Positions 1 through 6,853 of a stretch of DNA of 6,853 bases are shown here, piece after piece. Both the position numbers and the translations under genes were made by a program. Origin of the DNA: Candidatus Poseidoniales archaeon (GTDB lineage: Archaea > Thermoplasmatota > Poseidoniia > Poseidoniales > Poseidoniaceae); NCBI GenBank assembly GCA_003602665.1, contig QQSG01000129.1, positions 13,982 to 20,834 of the forward strand, read 5' to 3'. Position 1 is the first letter of the stretch. Each line of letters starts with the position of its first letter. The notes below the pieces were generated by a model. It had not been told where the DNA came from and ran no database searches. It saw nothing but the letters and a program-made list of their open reading frames with translations.

Positions 1-1793
1 ATGTTCTGCTCCTCTGCATATTCTCGAAGAGCATCTGCATATGGGTGGGATGAGCGAGCCTCGATACCTGCTGCAAGAGCGATTGAAGCATCCTTCCGAC
101 GGCCTTTGGCAATGATAACCGCTCCCATTGATGGCTTTCCTGAAGTCAGTGTTCCTGTTTTATCCAACAGAACGTGATTGACCTTAGAAAGGCGATCGAG
201 AACATTTCCACCACGTGCAATCGCTCCTATGTGAGCAGACCGGGCGAGGGCTGCTGCATGAGGAACTGGGGCTGCAAGCAAGAGCGCACATGGACAAGCA
301 ACAACCCACAGAAGAAGAACGATTTTCCAATTCTCTGGGAAAAGGAACCAGTAGACCCCAACTGCTCCGAACAAGACAAGTGGAACCCATATGGCGGTGA
401 ACAATTCAATGGTTGCTTGATGACGAGGCGGTTCATCTCTAAAGGTATGAACCGCTTCAATCAGTTCGTACAATTGAGTCCCTTCCCCAACCGCTTCGAC
501 TTTAACAACGACTGGGCCTCGGGCTAGAACAAGTCCTGCTTGTATTAAATCGCCTTCTGTGACATCAACTGGGACTGATTCGCCTGTGAGTGGTGCTTTG
601 TTAAGCGCTCCTTTTCCTTCGACAATGATTCCATCTGCTGGTATCAATTCCCCGCTCCGAATCTCAATGAAATCGCCCTTACTGAGCAAATCAATAGGAA
701 TTTGTTCGCTAGTTTTGTGTGAGTGTACGGCTGCTAGTGGGGCTGTTTGAGTTATCACCAATGGAGTTCCAATATTGATCGACATTGGCTTGGAAGCATT
801 TGGACGATTCAAACGACGTGCGACGCGAGGCAAACGGTCGAGCCCACCTTGCATTGCTTCTCTTGCTTTAGCGAGAGCATCTCCTTCCAGATGAGCGGTA
901 AAAGCAACCAGAATCGAAACGATAAGCGCTTCTTCCCACATCATCAAACCGCATGCGCCAATAACGGCTAAACTTGTCAATACTTGGAACCCGATTTGGC
1001 GATTGAGGACACCTGCAATCGCTTCACGGAACATCTGATAGCTAGATATGATGATTCCTGGAATTGCAATAACAGCCGCAATCCAACCCTCAATGCCCAT
1101 CAAGTGAAGAGCGTAAACAATGACAAGAAGAGGCACTGCAAACGAAGCGCCGAGGAGACGGTACTGATCTGGACGCAGACGATTCGACATTGTTGTGACG
1201 AGTTTTGGGGCCGAACCACAGACATTCTCCAACGCTTCATCTCGTTTCTTGAGTAAATCAGAATCTGCTTGTGAAACCAATTGGAGAAGGATTCTGCCGT
1301 CCTTCTCAATCTCAGCATCGAGTATTCCTGGCTGAAGTTTCAATAATTTTCGCAACTCACGGATCTCGATGTTGTTGCGTTTTGCAATCGTTGCTGCTTT
1401 CATTCCCTTCAACATATGGTGTTCAGTATCGGGAGCATGTCCCAGTGAGCGAAGCACATTCGAGACTTGTGAAATCGAACCTTTTTCTAAATCTACGGAA
1501 AGTCGCACTTCTCCTGACGTTGCTGAAACGACTGGGTCAGATACCTGAGGAAGATGGTTGAGAGCCCGTGTTGCCTTACTTGCACAATCAGGGCAATCCA
1601 TTCCAATCAATTGCCATTCCACTGAATAGTTTCCAGTGGCTTGCATAATAACTTCCGCATCAAGAATTTCGATGTTCTCAGGAGCGTCTTCTGCAACAAG
1701 AATGGGTTCTGCTTTTTCTTGAGGAGGAACGGCCTTTGCAACCGTTTCATCATCCTCTAGGGAAAAGAACACTTCTTCATCTCCATCCCCCAT
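1..1793 (-). CDS. P1B-type heavy-metal-translocating ATPase (N-terminal 597 codons, 3' end outside window)
   Basis: This membrane pump would export a soft or transition metal ion from the cytoplasm using ATP. The sequence shows an acidic 55-residue N-terminal tail, then a metal-binding HMA domain (about 56-121) with GMDCPDCA, Cys67 and Cys70. A second HMA-like segment (about 138-200) lacks CxxC. Membrane segments lie near 213-233, 237-255, 269-286 and 288-303. The actuator domain carries TGES at 403-406, and two more helices lie at 465-485 and 490-512, the latter holding the Cys500-Pro-Cys502 metal site. The phosphorylation motif DKTGTLT begins at Asp544 and the nucleotide-binding HP pair is 583-584. 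The rest of the P/N domains (GDGxND) and the last two helices are beyond the left edge. ATG 1793 is the first start after an in-frame stop at 1812-1814. GMDC in HMA and NKAPLTGES resemble Zn/Cd/Pb (P1B-2) pumps, while ACPCAL is closer to Cu+ pumps. Family certain; metal unresolved. Confidence 0.95.
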   Translation of the reverse strand, partial: MGDGDEEVFFSLEDDETVAKAVPPQEKAEPILVAEDAPENIEILDAEVIMQATGNYSVEWQLIGMDCPDCASKATRALNHLPQVSDPVVSATSGEVRLSVDLEKGSISQVSNVLRSLGHAPDTEHHMLKGMKAATIAKRNNIEIRELRKLLKLQPGILDAEIEKDGRILLQLVSQADSDLLKKRDEALENVCGSAPKLVTTMSNRLRPDQYRLLGASFAVPLLVIVYALHLMGIEGWIAAVIAIPGIIISSYQMFREAIAGVLNRQIGFQVLTSLAVIGACGLMMWEEALIVSILVAFTAHLEGDALAKAREAMQGGLDRLPRVARRLNRPNASKPMSINIGTPLVITQTAPLAAVHSHKTSEQIPIDLLSKGDFIEIRSGELIPADGIIVEGKGALNKAPLTGESVPVDVTEGDLIQAGLVLARGPVVVKVEAVGEGTQLYELIEAVHTFRDEPPRHQATIELFTAIWVPLVLFGAVGVYWFLFPENWKIVLLLWVVACPCALLLAAPVPHAAALARSAHIGAIARGGNVLDRLSKVNHVLLDKTGTLTSGKPSMGAVIIAKGRRKDASIALAAGIEARSSHPYADALREYAEEQN

Positions 1794-1889
1794 GTGCTTG
1801 GTGCCCCGTTCCTATTTGATTAAGACTCTCATGATTTTGTTCATTATTTTGGTCAGAATCTTCTTCAAAGAGAAGTCTGTCGACGGTCT
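1794..1889. promoter_or_regulatory. Divergent intergenic promoter region between ATPase and phosphatase
   Basis: This 96-bp spacer separates two genes transcribed away from each other, so it should hold both promoters. Its middle (about 1811-1852) is clearly AT-rich relative to the flanks. On the minus strand, TTAATCAAATAG (1812-1823) is centred about 24 nt upstream of the ATPase ATG, the spacing expected of a weak TATA box on a leaderless archaeal transcript. On the plus strand, TTATTTTG (about 1844-1851) would place transcription start near 1870-1875, giving a short leader before ATG 1890. Neither start has a convincing Shine-Dalgarno sequence. I see no clear operator palindrome for a metal-responsive repressor. 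Box positions are inference. Confidence 0.45.
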
Positions 1890-2624
1890 ATGGAGTGGCT
1901 ACCCCCTGGATGGTGTCCAAAGGTCGTGGCTTTCGATATCGATGGTACCCTTACCGATGAAAACAAGCTCCTCGACATGAACGCTGTTGAGGCCTTACGT
2001 CGGCTAGAAGCAGCAGGAATCATTGTTGTCCTTGCAACTGGAAATGTTCGAGCAATCACCTACGGTTTGTGGAGATTCATCGGCCTAAACGGCCCTATTT
2101 GTTGCGAAAATGGTGGCGTCCTCTGGCATCCATCATGGCCTGAGCCCATTGTCCGAGCATCTGGTCAAGAAGCAAAGGAGGCTGCGAATTGGCTTGCAAC
2201 CGAACATGAAGAAATCGATCCCAAAGGAATCACAACCAACGCTTGGAGAGAAAGCGAATGGTGCTTGTTTGCTGATGAAGATCTCGAAGCAGTCACTTCT
2301 TCAATCCGTGAAAGTAAATGGAAGCATCTCGATGTTGTCCGAACAGGTTTCGCAATTCACCTCATGGAACCACATCTCTCCAAGGGAAGTGGTTTGACAA
2401 TGCTGAATGAGAAGATGGGATGGTCTGCCCAAGACATGCTCTGCGTTGGCGATGCACCAAACGACTTGTCGATGTTTGAAATGGCAGGTTGGTCTGTTTC
2501 GGTTGGAACGCCTTTTGTCGATGTGCGAGCAGCTGCCGATGTCGTATCACCGTATCCAAACAGCGCTACAATCGCCCCACTTGTTGATGCGATTCTTGCA
2601 GTACATTCTGCTCAAGACTTATGA
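1890..2624 (+). CDS. Archaeal-type phosphoglycolate phosphatase (HAD superfamily, Cof/SPP-like)
   Basis: This is probably a soluble Mg2+-dependent phosphatase that removes phosphate from 2-phosphoglycolate. All four HAD motifs are visible in 244 residues: motif I FDIDGTLTD with nucleophile Asp16 and acid/base Asp18, motif II LATGN with Thr50, motif III Lys165 (LSKGSG), and motif IV GDAPND with Asp188 and Asp192. The insert between motifs II and III (about 80-158) is the size of a C2B cap, as in the Thermoplasma TA0175 and Pyrococcus PH1421 enzymes. The length slightly exceeds the usual ~225-230. ATG 1890 is the only start before motif I in this frame; an upstream in-frame stop lies at 1821-1823. 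It is first in a two-gene unit, with the PIN-domain gene 22 nt downstream. HAD phosphatases vary in substrate, so a sugar-phosphate phosphatase is the main alternative. Family is secure; the substrate is inferred from overall resemblance to the archaeal subfamily. Confidence 0.88.
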   Translation: MEWLPPGWCPKVVAFDIDGTLTDENKLLDMNAVEALRRLEAAGIIVVLATGNVRAITYGLWRFIGLNGPICCENGGVLWHPSWPEPIVRASGQEAKEAANWLATEHEEIDPKGITTNAWRESEWCLFADEDLEAVTSSIRESKWKHLDVVRTGFAIHLMEPHLSKGSGLTMLNEKMGWSAQDMLCVGDAPNDLSMFEMAGWSVSVGTPFVDVRAAADVVSPYPNSATIAPLVDAILAVHSAQDL

Positions 2625-2645
2625 TTCGACTTGTACTCGAATCAT
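2621..2645 (+). repeat. Perfect 9-bp inverted repeat (hairpin) at the phosphatase/PIN gene junction
   Basis: ATGATTCGA (2621-2629) and TCGAATCAT (2637-2645) are exact reverse complements around a 7-nt loop, CTTGTAC. The left arm contains the phosphatase stop codon (2622-2624), and the right arm ends one base before the PIN gene ATG (2647). In mRNA it could form a stem-loop that occludes the second start codon until ribosomes finishing the first gene open it. It lacks a U-tract and is unlikely to be a terminator. The pairing is seen directly; the role is inference. Confidence 0.6.
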
Positions 2646-2646
2646 C

Positions 2647-4527
2647 ATGGTCACATATGTTGTCGATTCAAACTGCTTTATTCACATGGGAGCAATGGGT
2701 TCAACGACGCTTCTGAAAGATCTGAAATCGAGCCTGAAGACCATGCACGTCACCGATGGCGTTCATGGAGAAATTCGAACGGTTCGATTTCAACGATGGA
2801 AGCAGAGACCAAACTTACTCGAACAGGTCAAACCTCTTCTTACAACGCATTCCGTTGATGATGGACAGATACGTGGTCTCGCTTCCAAAATTGGAGAACG
2901 CGCATCACCACAAGATGTTGATTTGTCGTTGATGGTCCTCTCAAGCAGTCTGCAGCGAGAGGGTCATGATGTTCTTTTGGTCACTGATGATTTCAAGATG
3001 GCAAAGGCGACTGAAGAACATCAACTCGCTGGAGAAGTTTGCCCACCCTCAACCTTCTTTGAGCGAATTGCTAAATCTGCTAAAGGAAAACATGCGAGTG
3101 AATTACGTCGATTAGGTCGTCGTATACGCGCTGCTGAAATGCAATATGCCATCAGTCGACGAAACGAATACGACGTTCAAGCAAAGATCACTTGGATGGT
3201 CGATTCTCTTCTTGCAACCGCTCCTGCAAAGGTCAAAGCAAGCGCTCCGACCCAAGCAACTGAAGGACAAAGCGTCGACTATCTGCATCAATTACGACGG
3301 CATCTAAGTGGTGACGACATTAAAACGAGCCATCGTAAAAAACTCAAACCTTTGTTCGAAAGTTGTCGAGAAATGCTTCGTCTTGAAGAACATGTTCTGA
3401 ATCTAAAGCAGCGACTTGCTGATGAATCACTTGAAGTTGTTATTTCCGAAACTCAGGCACTCATGGCCGAAGTCCTCGAAGATTCTGGAATTGATTTGGC
3501 TCCATTAAATCGAGAACTCGTTGATGTTGCGCATCGATTCAGTTCTCGTATTCTTGTACGTAGCGAAATGGCTCTAGCCATTATGAAACGAATGAAAGGT
3601 GATGCAATGGGTTCCCATCAACATCTTGCGAGTGCGTTATTCCAAGCAACACACGTCGATGATGACCCTATTGAAGCACGTATCCTTGCTCGTCTTTCCG
3701 TACTTGCCTTATCGACAAAGAAACACGAGAAAGCAGTTCGATTATCATCAGCAGCAATTGGATTAGAAGCACTCAATGAACCGATGAAATTGAAACAACA
3801 TGTTGTCTTGTCGATGGCACAGTTCCTCAATGGAGAGGATTATGATGGAACCATCTCTAAGGTTCAGACCATGGTTCAAGCAGATCATACTGTTGCTATG
3901 CAAGCATTGACCGAATTGGGTGAATCCTTCCTTGCGCTTAATCGTCCTGACTTTGCAATCGAATTATTCGATGAAGCAATGGAATGTTCCACAACTGATG
4001 GAAGCATCAACGAACATTTGGGTGAATTGGTGCTGTTGGCTCATCGAGCAATGGAAGACGATGATGATGTGGAAATTGAAGGCCTGCGCCGTGTTTTGGA
4101 CCGAATTCATGAACAAACTACACAACAACAACGTGCTGTTGAACAGACAGTAGAAGACATCAGTAAGCGACAAGAAAAGGAAAGTCATGTTGAAGTTTCA
4201 ACCGATTGGCAATCGTCTGAAGTCTTGTTGGATGATGAGCGGCCATTGTACATCACTGCAGTTGTTGGAGAAGCGGCTGAAGAACAACTCATCGTTGCTC
4301 AACATCCATCACTAGGTACCATTGGAATATGGATGCCATCTTCGATTCAGGCACCTCAACCTGGTGCGAAAATCACATTGTCAAACAGTCGAGTAAAGGT
4401 TGCGCAAGCACCTGAAAAACTAGCTGAATTGCATTCACTAAAGGCGTTGGTTGCGATCGAGAATCCTGAAGGATTAGTCTTCCAATCGTTAACTGAAGAT
4501 GCAAAAGAAGAACTCGAAGAACTGTGA
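2647..4527 (+). CDS. PIN-domain (Nob1/VapC-like) putative ribonuclease fused to TPR-like repeats and a C-terminal beta domain
   Basis: This 626-residue cytoplasmic protein is probably an endoribonuclease with a protein-binding scaffold. The PIN domain (about 1-142) begins MVTYVVDSN and has candidate metal ligands Asp7, Glu42, Asp90 (or Asp92) and Asp114/Asp115. VTDDFKMAK resembles the TDD(Y/F) motif of archaeal Nob1-like PIN domains. A basic helical stretch follows (about 139-172), then predicted helices to about 340. TPR-like pairs lie near 343-376, 380-413 and 419-452; the last is the clearest (LGESF, then FAIELFDEAM), and a fourth may cover 456-490. A charged linker leads to a beta-rich segment (about 530-605) that may be an OB-like fold, and the protein ends in an acidic tail. 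The frame is open further upstream to 2407, but ATG 2647 fits the PIN N-terminus and avoids overlap with the phosphatase. No signal peptide or membrane segment is seen. No adjacent small antitoxin gene is visible, which argues against a classical VapBC toxin. Substrate unknown. Confidence 0.85.
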   Translation: MVTYVVDSNCFIHMGAMGSTTLLKDLKSSLKTMHVTDGVHGEIRTVRFQRWKQRPNLLEQVKPLLTTHSVDDGQIRGLASKIGERASPQDVDLSLMVLSSSLQREGHDVLLVTDDFKMAKATEEHQLAGEVCPPSTFFERIAKSAKGKHASELRRLGRRIRAAEMQYAISRRNEYDVQAKITWMVDSLLATAPAKVKASAPTQATEGQSVDYLHQLRRHLSGDDIKTSHRKKLKPLFESCREMLRLEEHVLNLKQRLADESLEVVISETQALMAEVLEDSGIDLAPLNRELVDVAHRFSSRILVRSEMALAIMKRMKGDAMGSHQHLASALFQATHVDDDPIEARILARLSVLALSTKKHEKAVRLSSAAIGLEALNEPMKLKQHVVLSMAQFLNGEDYDGTISKVQTMVQADHTVAMQALTELGESFLALNRPDFAIELFDEAMECSTTDGSINEHLGELVLLAHRAMEDDDDVEIEGLRRVLDRIHEQTTQQQRAVEQTVEDISKRQEKESHVEVSTDWQSSEVLLDDERPLYITAVVGEAAEEQLIVAQHPSLGTIGIWMPSSIQAPQPGAKITLSNSRVKVAQAPEKLAELHSLKALVAIENPEGLVFQSLTEDAKEELEEL

Positions 4528-4530
4528 GAA

Positions 4531-4615
4531 TGGTGCCGGGGGCAGGATTCGAACCTGCGAAGCATTACGCAGAGGATCTTGAGTCCACCCCCTTTGACCG
4601 CTCGGGAACCCCGGC
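4531..4615 (-). tRNA. tRNA-Leu, anticodon CAA (reads UUG), CCA encoded
   Basis: Read on the minus strand, this folds as a class II tRNA of 82 nt plus an encoded CCA. The acceptor stem GCCGGGG pairs with CCCCGGC and is followed by discriminator A73. U8 and U9 are present, and the D-arm has a CCC/GGG stem with the loop GAGCGGTCAAA. The anticodon loop CTCAAGA gives CAA flanked by U33 and G37. The variable arm is a short GCG/TGC stem with a TAA loop, and the T-arm is GCAGG-TTCGAAT-CCTGC. A73 and the long variable region fit leucine. The anticodon stem has one U28-U42 mismatch. No intron is visible. The 3' end is 3 nt from the convergent PIN-gene stop. The 5' end is 32 nt downstream of the surface-protein stop, a spacer (4616-4647) with no obvious TATA box, so co-transcription or an internal promoter is likely. 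A T-rich minus-strand run just past the CCA (about 4501-4511) could help termination. Confidence 0.95.
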
Positions 4616-4647
4616 ACGTATGCTTCCCTCGATGGTCTTCTTCTTGA

Positions 4648-6853
4648 CTATTCCTCTTCACCGATATCCATCAAATCCAACGGACGTGGCGGTGGTTTAA
4701 TCGTATCATCATCGAGTTCAAACTCATCGTACAAGTCTCTGATACGTTCTTTGCGCATGAGGTATGTCGCCACGACTGCACCTGCTGCAAGAAGAACCAA
4801 GAGAATGTTCAGCCCGAGTTCGGAAGCAGATGATTTCTGATCAACATAATCATCTGTAGCATCAGCTAAAGGAACAGGAATGAGAACGCTGTTGTTGTCC
4901 ATCTTCAGAGTCATTCCAAGTCGACCTGTTTTCCAAACTTCAATCTCCCATGTAATGCTCTCTCGCTCTCCCGCCTCCAGATAGAATGTCACTTCGCGTA
5001 GTTGGATTCCATCACCATCTTGCAAGATGAAGGTGGTTGAACCGTTGAGATAACCGATGTTATCTACAATCAACACGATATCAATTGTTTCACCTAAAGT
5101 AGGTCTGTAGGGCGTTGCTTCTATCGAGACTGGGATTGGCTCAAACGCCATCCAAACAATGTAGACTTCGAGTGGGCTGAGTTCAGTTGCTTCACCAACC
5201 ATGGCATTGCCTGAGTGATCTTGATGAGAGAACCAAACGCTCAGTCTGTCACTCTTCTCAAACGAGATGCCTGTTTGTTCAACATCGAGAATTGTCTGGA
5301 ACGAAGTGATTTCACCAGTCGTGCCAATTGAATCAAGATACTTTTCTCCAATTGAGCCCTCGACAACCTTTCCTGCCCGTACATAGCACCAATGAACCAT
5401 CGCTCCCTGTTCAGATACACCATAATCATCTGTGATATGGATTGTAATTGGAACATCGTTGAGATCATTGGAATCCAAGTCACTAAACGTCCCAGGTTCA
5501 AGAGTTACGGTTGGAGATTGTTCATCAATTTGCAGACCTATGCTCAGAGGTGTTGAAGAATCAAACACACTGCCAGTAAGCCCAATATTGAGTGTTGCTA
5601 CACCGTTTGGAATGGTCATCCAATTGAGAACGAGACGATGACTGCTTAAACCAGTCATACCGATTGTTGATTCTGTTGAGAATGAGGCCTCTCCGTTGTG
5701 GGACACTTCCCATGTCACGCGACTATCAAACGGAATGTGAAGGGCTGGTTCCAAGGTATTTTCATGAACCATAAAAACATCAATATCAGCAAAATCATCG
5801 AGATGCATCGTCAGAATATTGTTTTGGAATGTTCCAAAAGGAGCCACTCGATCTTTGACATCATCGATGACAAAGGAAACTCGTGTATGGGTTGTCCAAT
5901 TCAAATCTTCGAGATACGTTGCGCCTAAACCAACATCTTGATTTTCATCCTTGACAACAAGAGAGGGGGTGAATTGTTGATCGCTCAAAGCCTCCATCGC
6001 ATCCCAGCGTAAACGGAATGAAACAGTCACCTTCCATCGGAATGTTAACTCGTCTTTCTGAGAGGTAACCGTTGGTGGGACCTCGAAACATGTCACGTCA
6101 CCAGTTGTTACGTTGAAGCGTGGAAGATGTTCTATCCAACAATCATCTTGTTGGGAATTCAAGAGACCAAGCGTAATCGAATCAAGACTTGAAAGCCCGT
6201 TACCATCAATGAGATCAAACGACATCTGATGTGTTTGTCCAGGGAATAAATACCCTCCAATAGCATCGGTAGTCAACGATTCTCGCACTAACAAAGTCGG
6301 TTTCCATGGCTGAACATAGACTGTAGCAGCATCTGTTTCTTCTCCATAGGTTCCTCCCCCTTGCAATGGATTTCCAGCCAAATCAAACCCAGATACCACG
6401 ACACTCAATCGTCCCTCTTCGTATCCTGAAGGAAGGACGTCACTGGTTTGGAGAAGTGGTAAATCGACTTCTGCCTCGGAAACTCCTCGATTGATGTTTG
6501 CAGTAAATGATTGATATTCACTTTCTTCCATCAATCCATTACCATTCGCATCATCAGCATCTTCTGCCCATGTGTAAATCGTCAAAGGTGTTTCAAGGCC
6601 TTCTGTGTCTTGAATCACTAATCGAAGTGGAATCGGTCGTTCAGGCATCCAGATGTGGCCATCTGCAGGTTGCAATCCACTTTGATCAAGGATTTCAACT
6701 GAAATCAAATCTGGCTTCGTTTCGTCATATAAGATTTCAAACGATGTCGACTCTGCAGTCTTATCAAAGGCTGTAGTGACCTGATTTCCAGCAGGTCCAC
6801 GACGTGTCAAAAGAACTCGAACTTCAATGCGTGTACCGCTGATTAATTCGTCC
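4648..6853 (-). CDS. Large Ig-like/CARDB-domain surface protein with C-terminal membrane anchor (5' end outside window)
   Basis: Only the last 734 residues are visible; the frame stays open to the right edge, so the true start and any signal peptide are missing (the TTG at 6810 is not the start). The visible part is a chain of Ig-like beta-sandwich modules, marked by recurrent linkers such as DETKPDL and DEQSPTV. It is followed by a CARDB-like module (about 572-652; PTLGETIDIVLIVDNIG, then a LEAGERESITWE strand). One hydrophobic helix (about 679-699) precedes RKER and a 35-residue acidic, proline-containing tail ending DIGEEE. This implies an exported body with a cytoplasmic C-terminus. A 12-residue EF-hand-like loop starts at Asp101 (Asp101, Asn103, Asn105, Gly106, Glu109, Glu112). 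Cys238 and Cys255 may form a disulfide. No protease or other catalytic motif is visible. It could be an adhesin, an S-layer-associated protein or a scaffold for a missing N-terminal domain. The architecture is clear; function is unknown. Confidence 0.85.
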   Translation of the reverse strand, partial: DELISGTRIEVRVLLTRRGPAGNQVTTAFDKTAESTSFEILYDETKPDLISVEILDQSGLQPADGHIWMPERPIPLRLVIQDTEGLETPLTIYTWAEDADDANGNGLMEESEYQSFTANINRGVSEAEVDLPLLQTSDVLPSGYEEGRLSVVVSGFDLAGNPLQGGGTYGEETDAATVYVQPWKPTLLVRESLTTDAIGGYLFPGQTHQMSFDLIDGNGLSSLDSITLGLLNSQQDDCWIEHLPRFNVTTGDVTCFEVPPTVTSQKDELTFRWKVTVSFRLRWDAMEALSDQQFTPSLVVKDENQDVGLGATYLEDLNWTTHTRVSFVIDDVKDRVAPFGTFQNNILTMHLDDFADIDVFMVHENTLEPALHIPFDSRVTWEVSHNGEASFSTESTIGMTGLSSHRLVLNWMTIPNGVATLNIGLTGSVFDSSTPLSIGLQIDEQSPTVTLEPGTFSDLDSNDLNDVPITIHITDDYGVSEQGAMVHWCYVRAGKVVEGSIGEKYLDSIGTTGEITSFQTILDVEQTGISFEKSDRLSVWFSHQDHSGNAMVGEATELSPLEVYIVWMAFEPIPVSIEATPYRPTLGETIDIVLIVDNIGYLNGSTTFILQDGDGIQLREVTFYLEAGERESITWEIEVWKTGRLGMTLKMDNNSVLIPVPLADATDDYVDQKSSASELGLNILLVLLAAGAVVATYLMRKERIRDLYDEFELDDDTIKPPPRPLDLMDIGEEE

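Noticed and set aside
174..1561. Plus-strand open frames of 60-117 codons, such as 174-527, 984-1256 and 1271-1561
   Set aside because: They lie antisense to the continuous P1B ATPase frame, which carries all expected motifs; their products are low-complexity and resemble no family.
2407..2646. Upstream extension of the PIN gene by 80 codons, starting at ATG 2407
   Set aside because: It would overlap the phosphatase in another frame across its motif IV, and the extra residues are unlike a folded domain. The PIN first strand begins right after ATG 2647.
2647..3072. PIN domain as the toxin of a VapBC toxin-antitoxin pair
   Set aside because: The gene before it is a complete HAD phosphatase, no small DNA-binding antitoxin is adjacent, and the protein is far larger than VapC toxins.
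4356..4661. Minus-strand open frame of 101 codons covering the tRNA
   Set aside because: It runs through the tRNA-Leu gene and antisense to the PIN gene, so it is a shadow of both.
6808..6810. TTG as the start of the surface-protein gene
   Set aside because: The same frame continues without a stop to the window edge and encodes plausible beta-strand sequence (for example TRIEVRVLL), so the gene starts outside.

Overview
The window looks like a piece of an archaeal chromosome, most likely a planktonic euryarchaeon of the Poseidoniales (Marine Group II) or a close relative. The reasons are an archaeal-type phosphoglycolate phosphatase, a class II tRNA-Leu with an archaeal-style D-arm and encoded CCA, a Nob1-like PIN domain, acidic protein tails, no clear Shine-Dalgarno sequences, and a large Ig-like surface protein with a C-terminal membrane anchor. 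No ribosomal or other phylogenetic marker is present, so the assignment is inference.

Layout from left to right. Positions 1-1793 (minus strand) hold the first ~597 codons of a P1B heavy-metal-transporting ATPase, which runs off the left edge with no stop codon in the window. A 96-bp AT-rich intergenic region (1794-1889) separates it from a divergent plus-strand pair. That pair is a HAD-superfamily phosphoglycolate phosphatase (1890-2624) and, 22 nt later, a 626-residue protein with an N-terminal PIN nuclease domain, TPR-like helical repeats and a beta-rich C-terminus (2647-4527). A perfect 9-bp inverted repeat spans the junction of these two genes. The minus strand then carries tRNA-Leu(CAA) (4531-4615), whose 3' end lies 3 nt from the stop of the PIN gene. 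The rest of the window (4648-6853, minus strand) is the C-terminal 734 residues of a modular surface protein that enters from the right edge.

Functionally the region is mixed: metal export, detoxification of phosphoglycolate, a probable RNA nuclease, a tRNA and a cell-surface protein. Only the phosphatase and PIN gene look like an operon. The tRNA may be read from the surface-protein transcript or from a promoter inside that gene's 3' end. I see no transposon, CRISPR array, phage module or recognisable defence island. The least familiar item is the PIN-TPR protein, an apparently intact nuclease domain fused to a long helical scaffold, which I cannot match to a characterised family.
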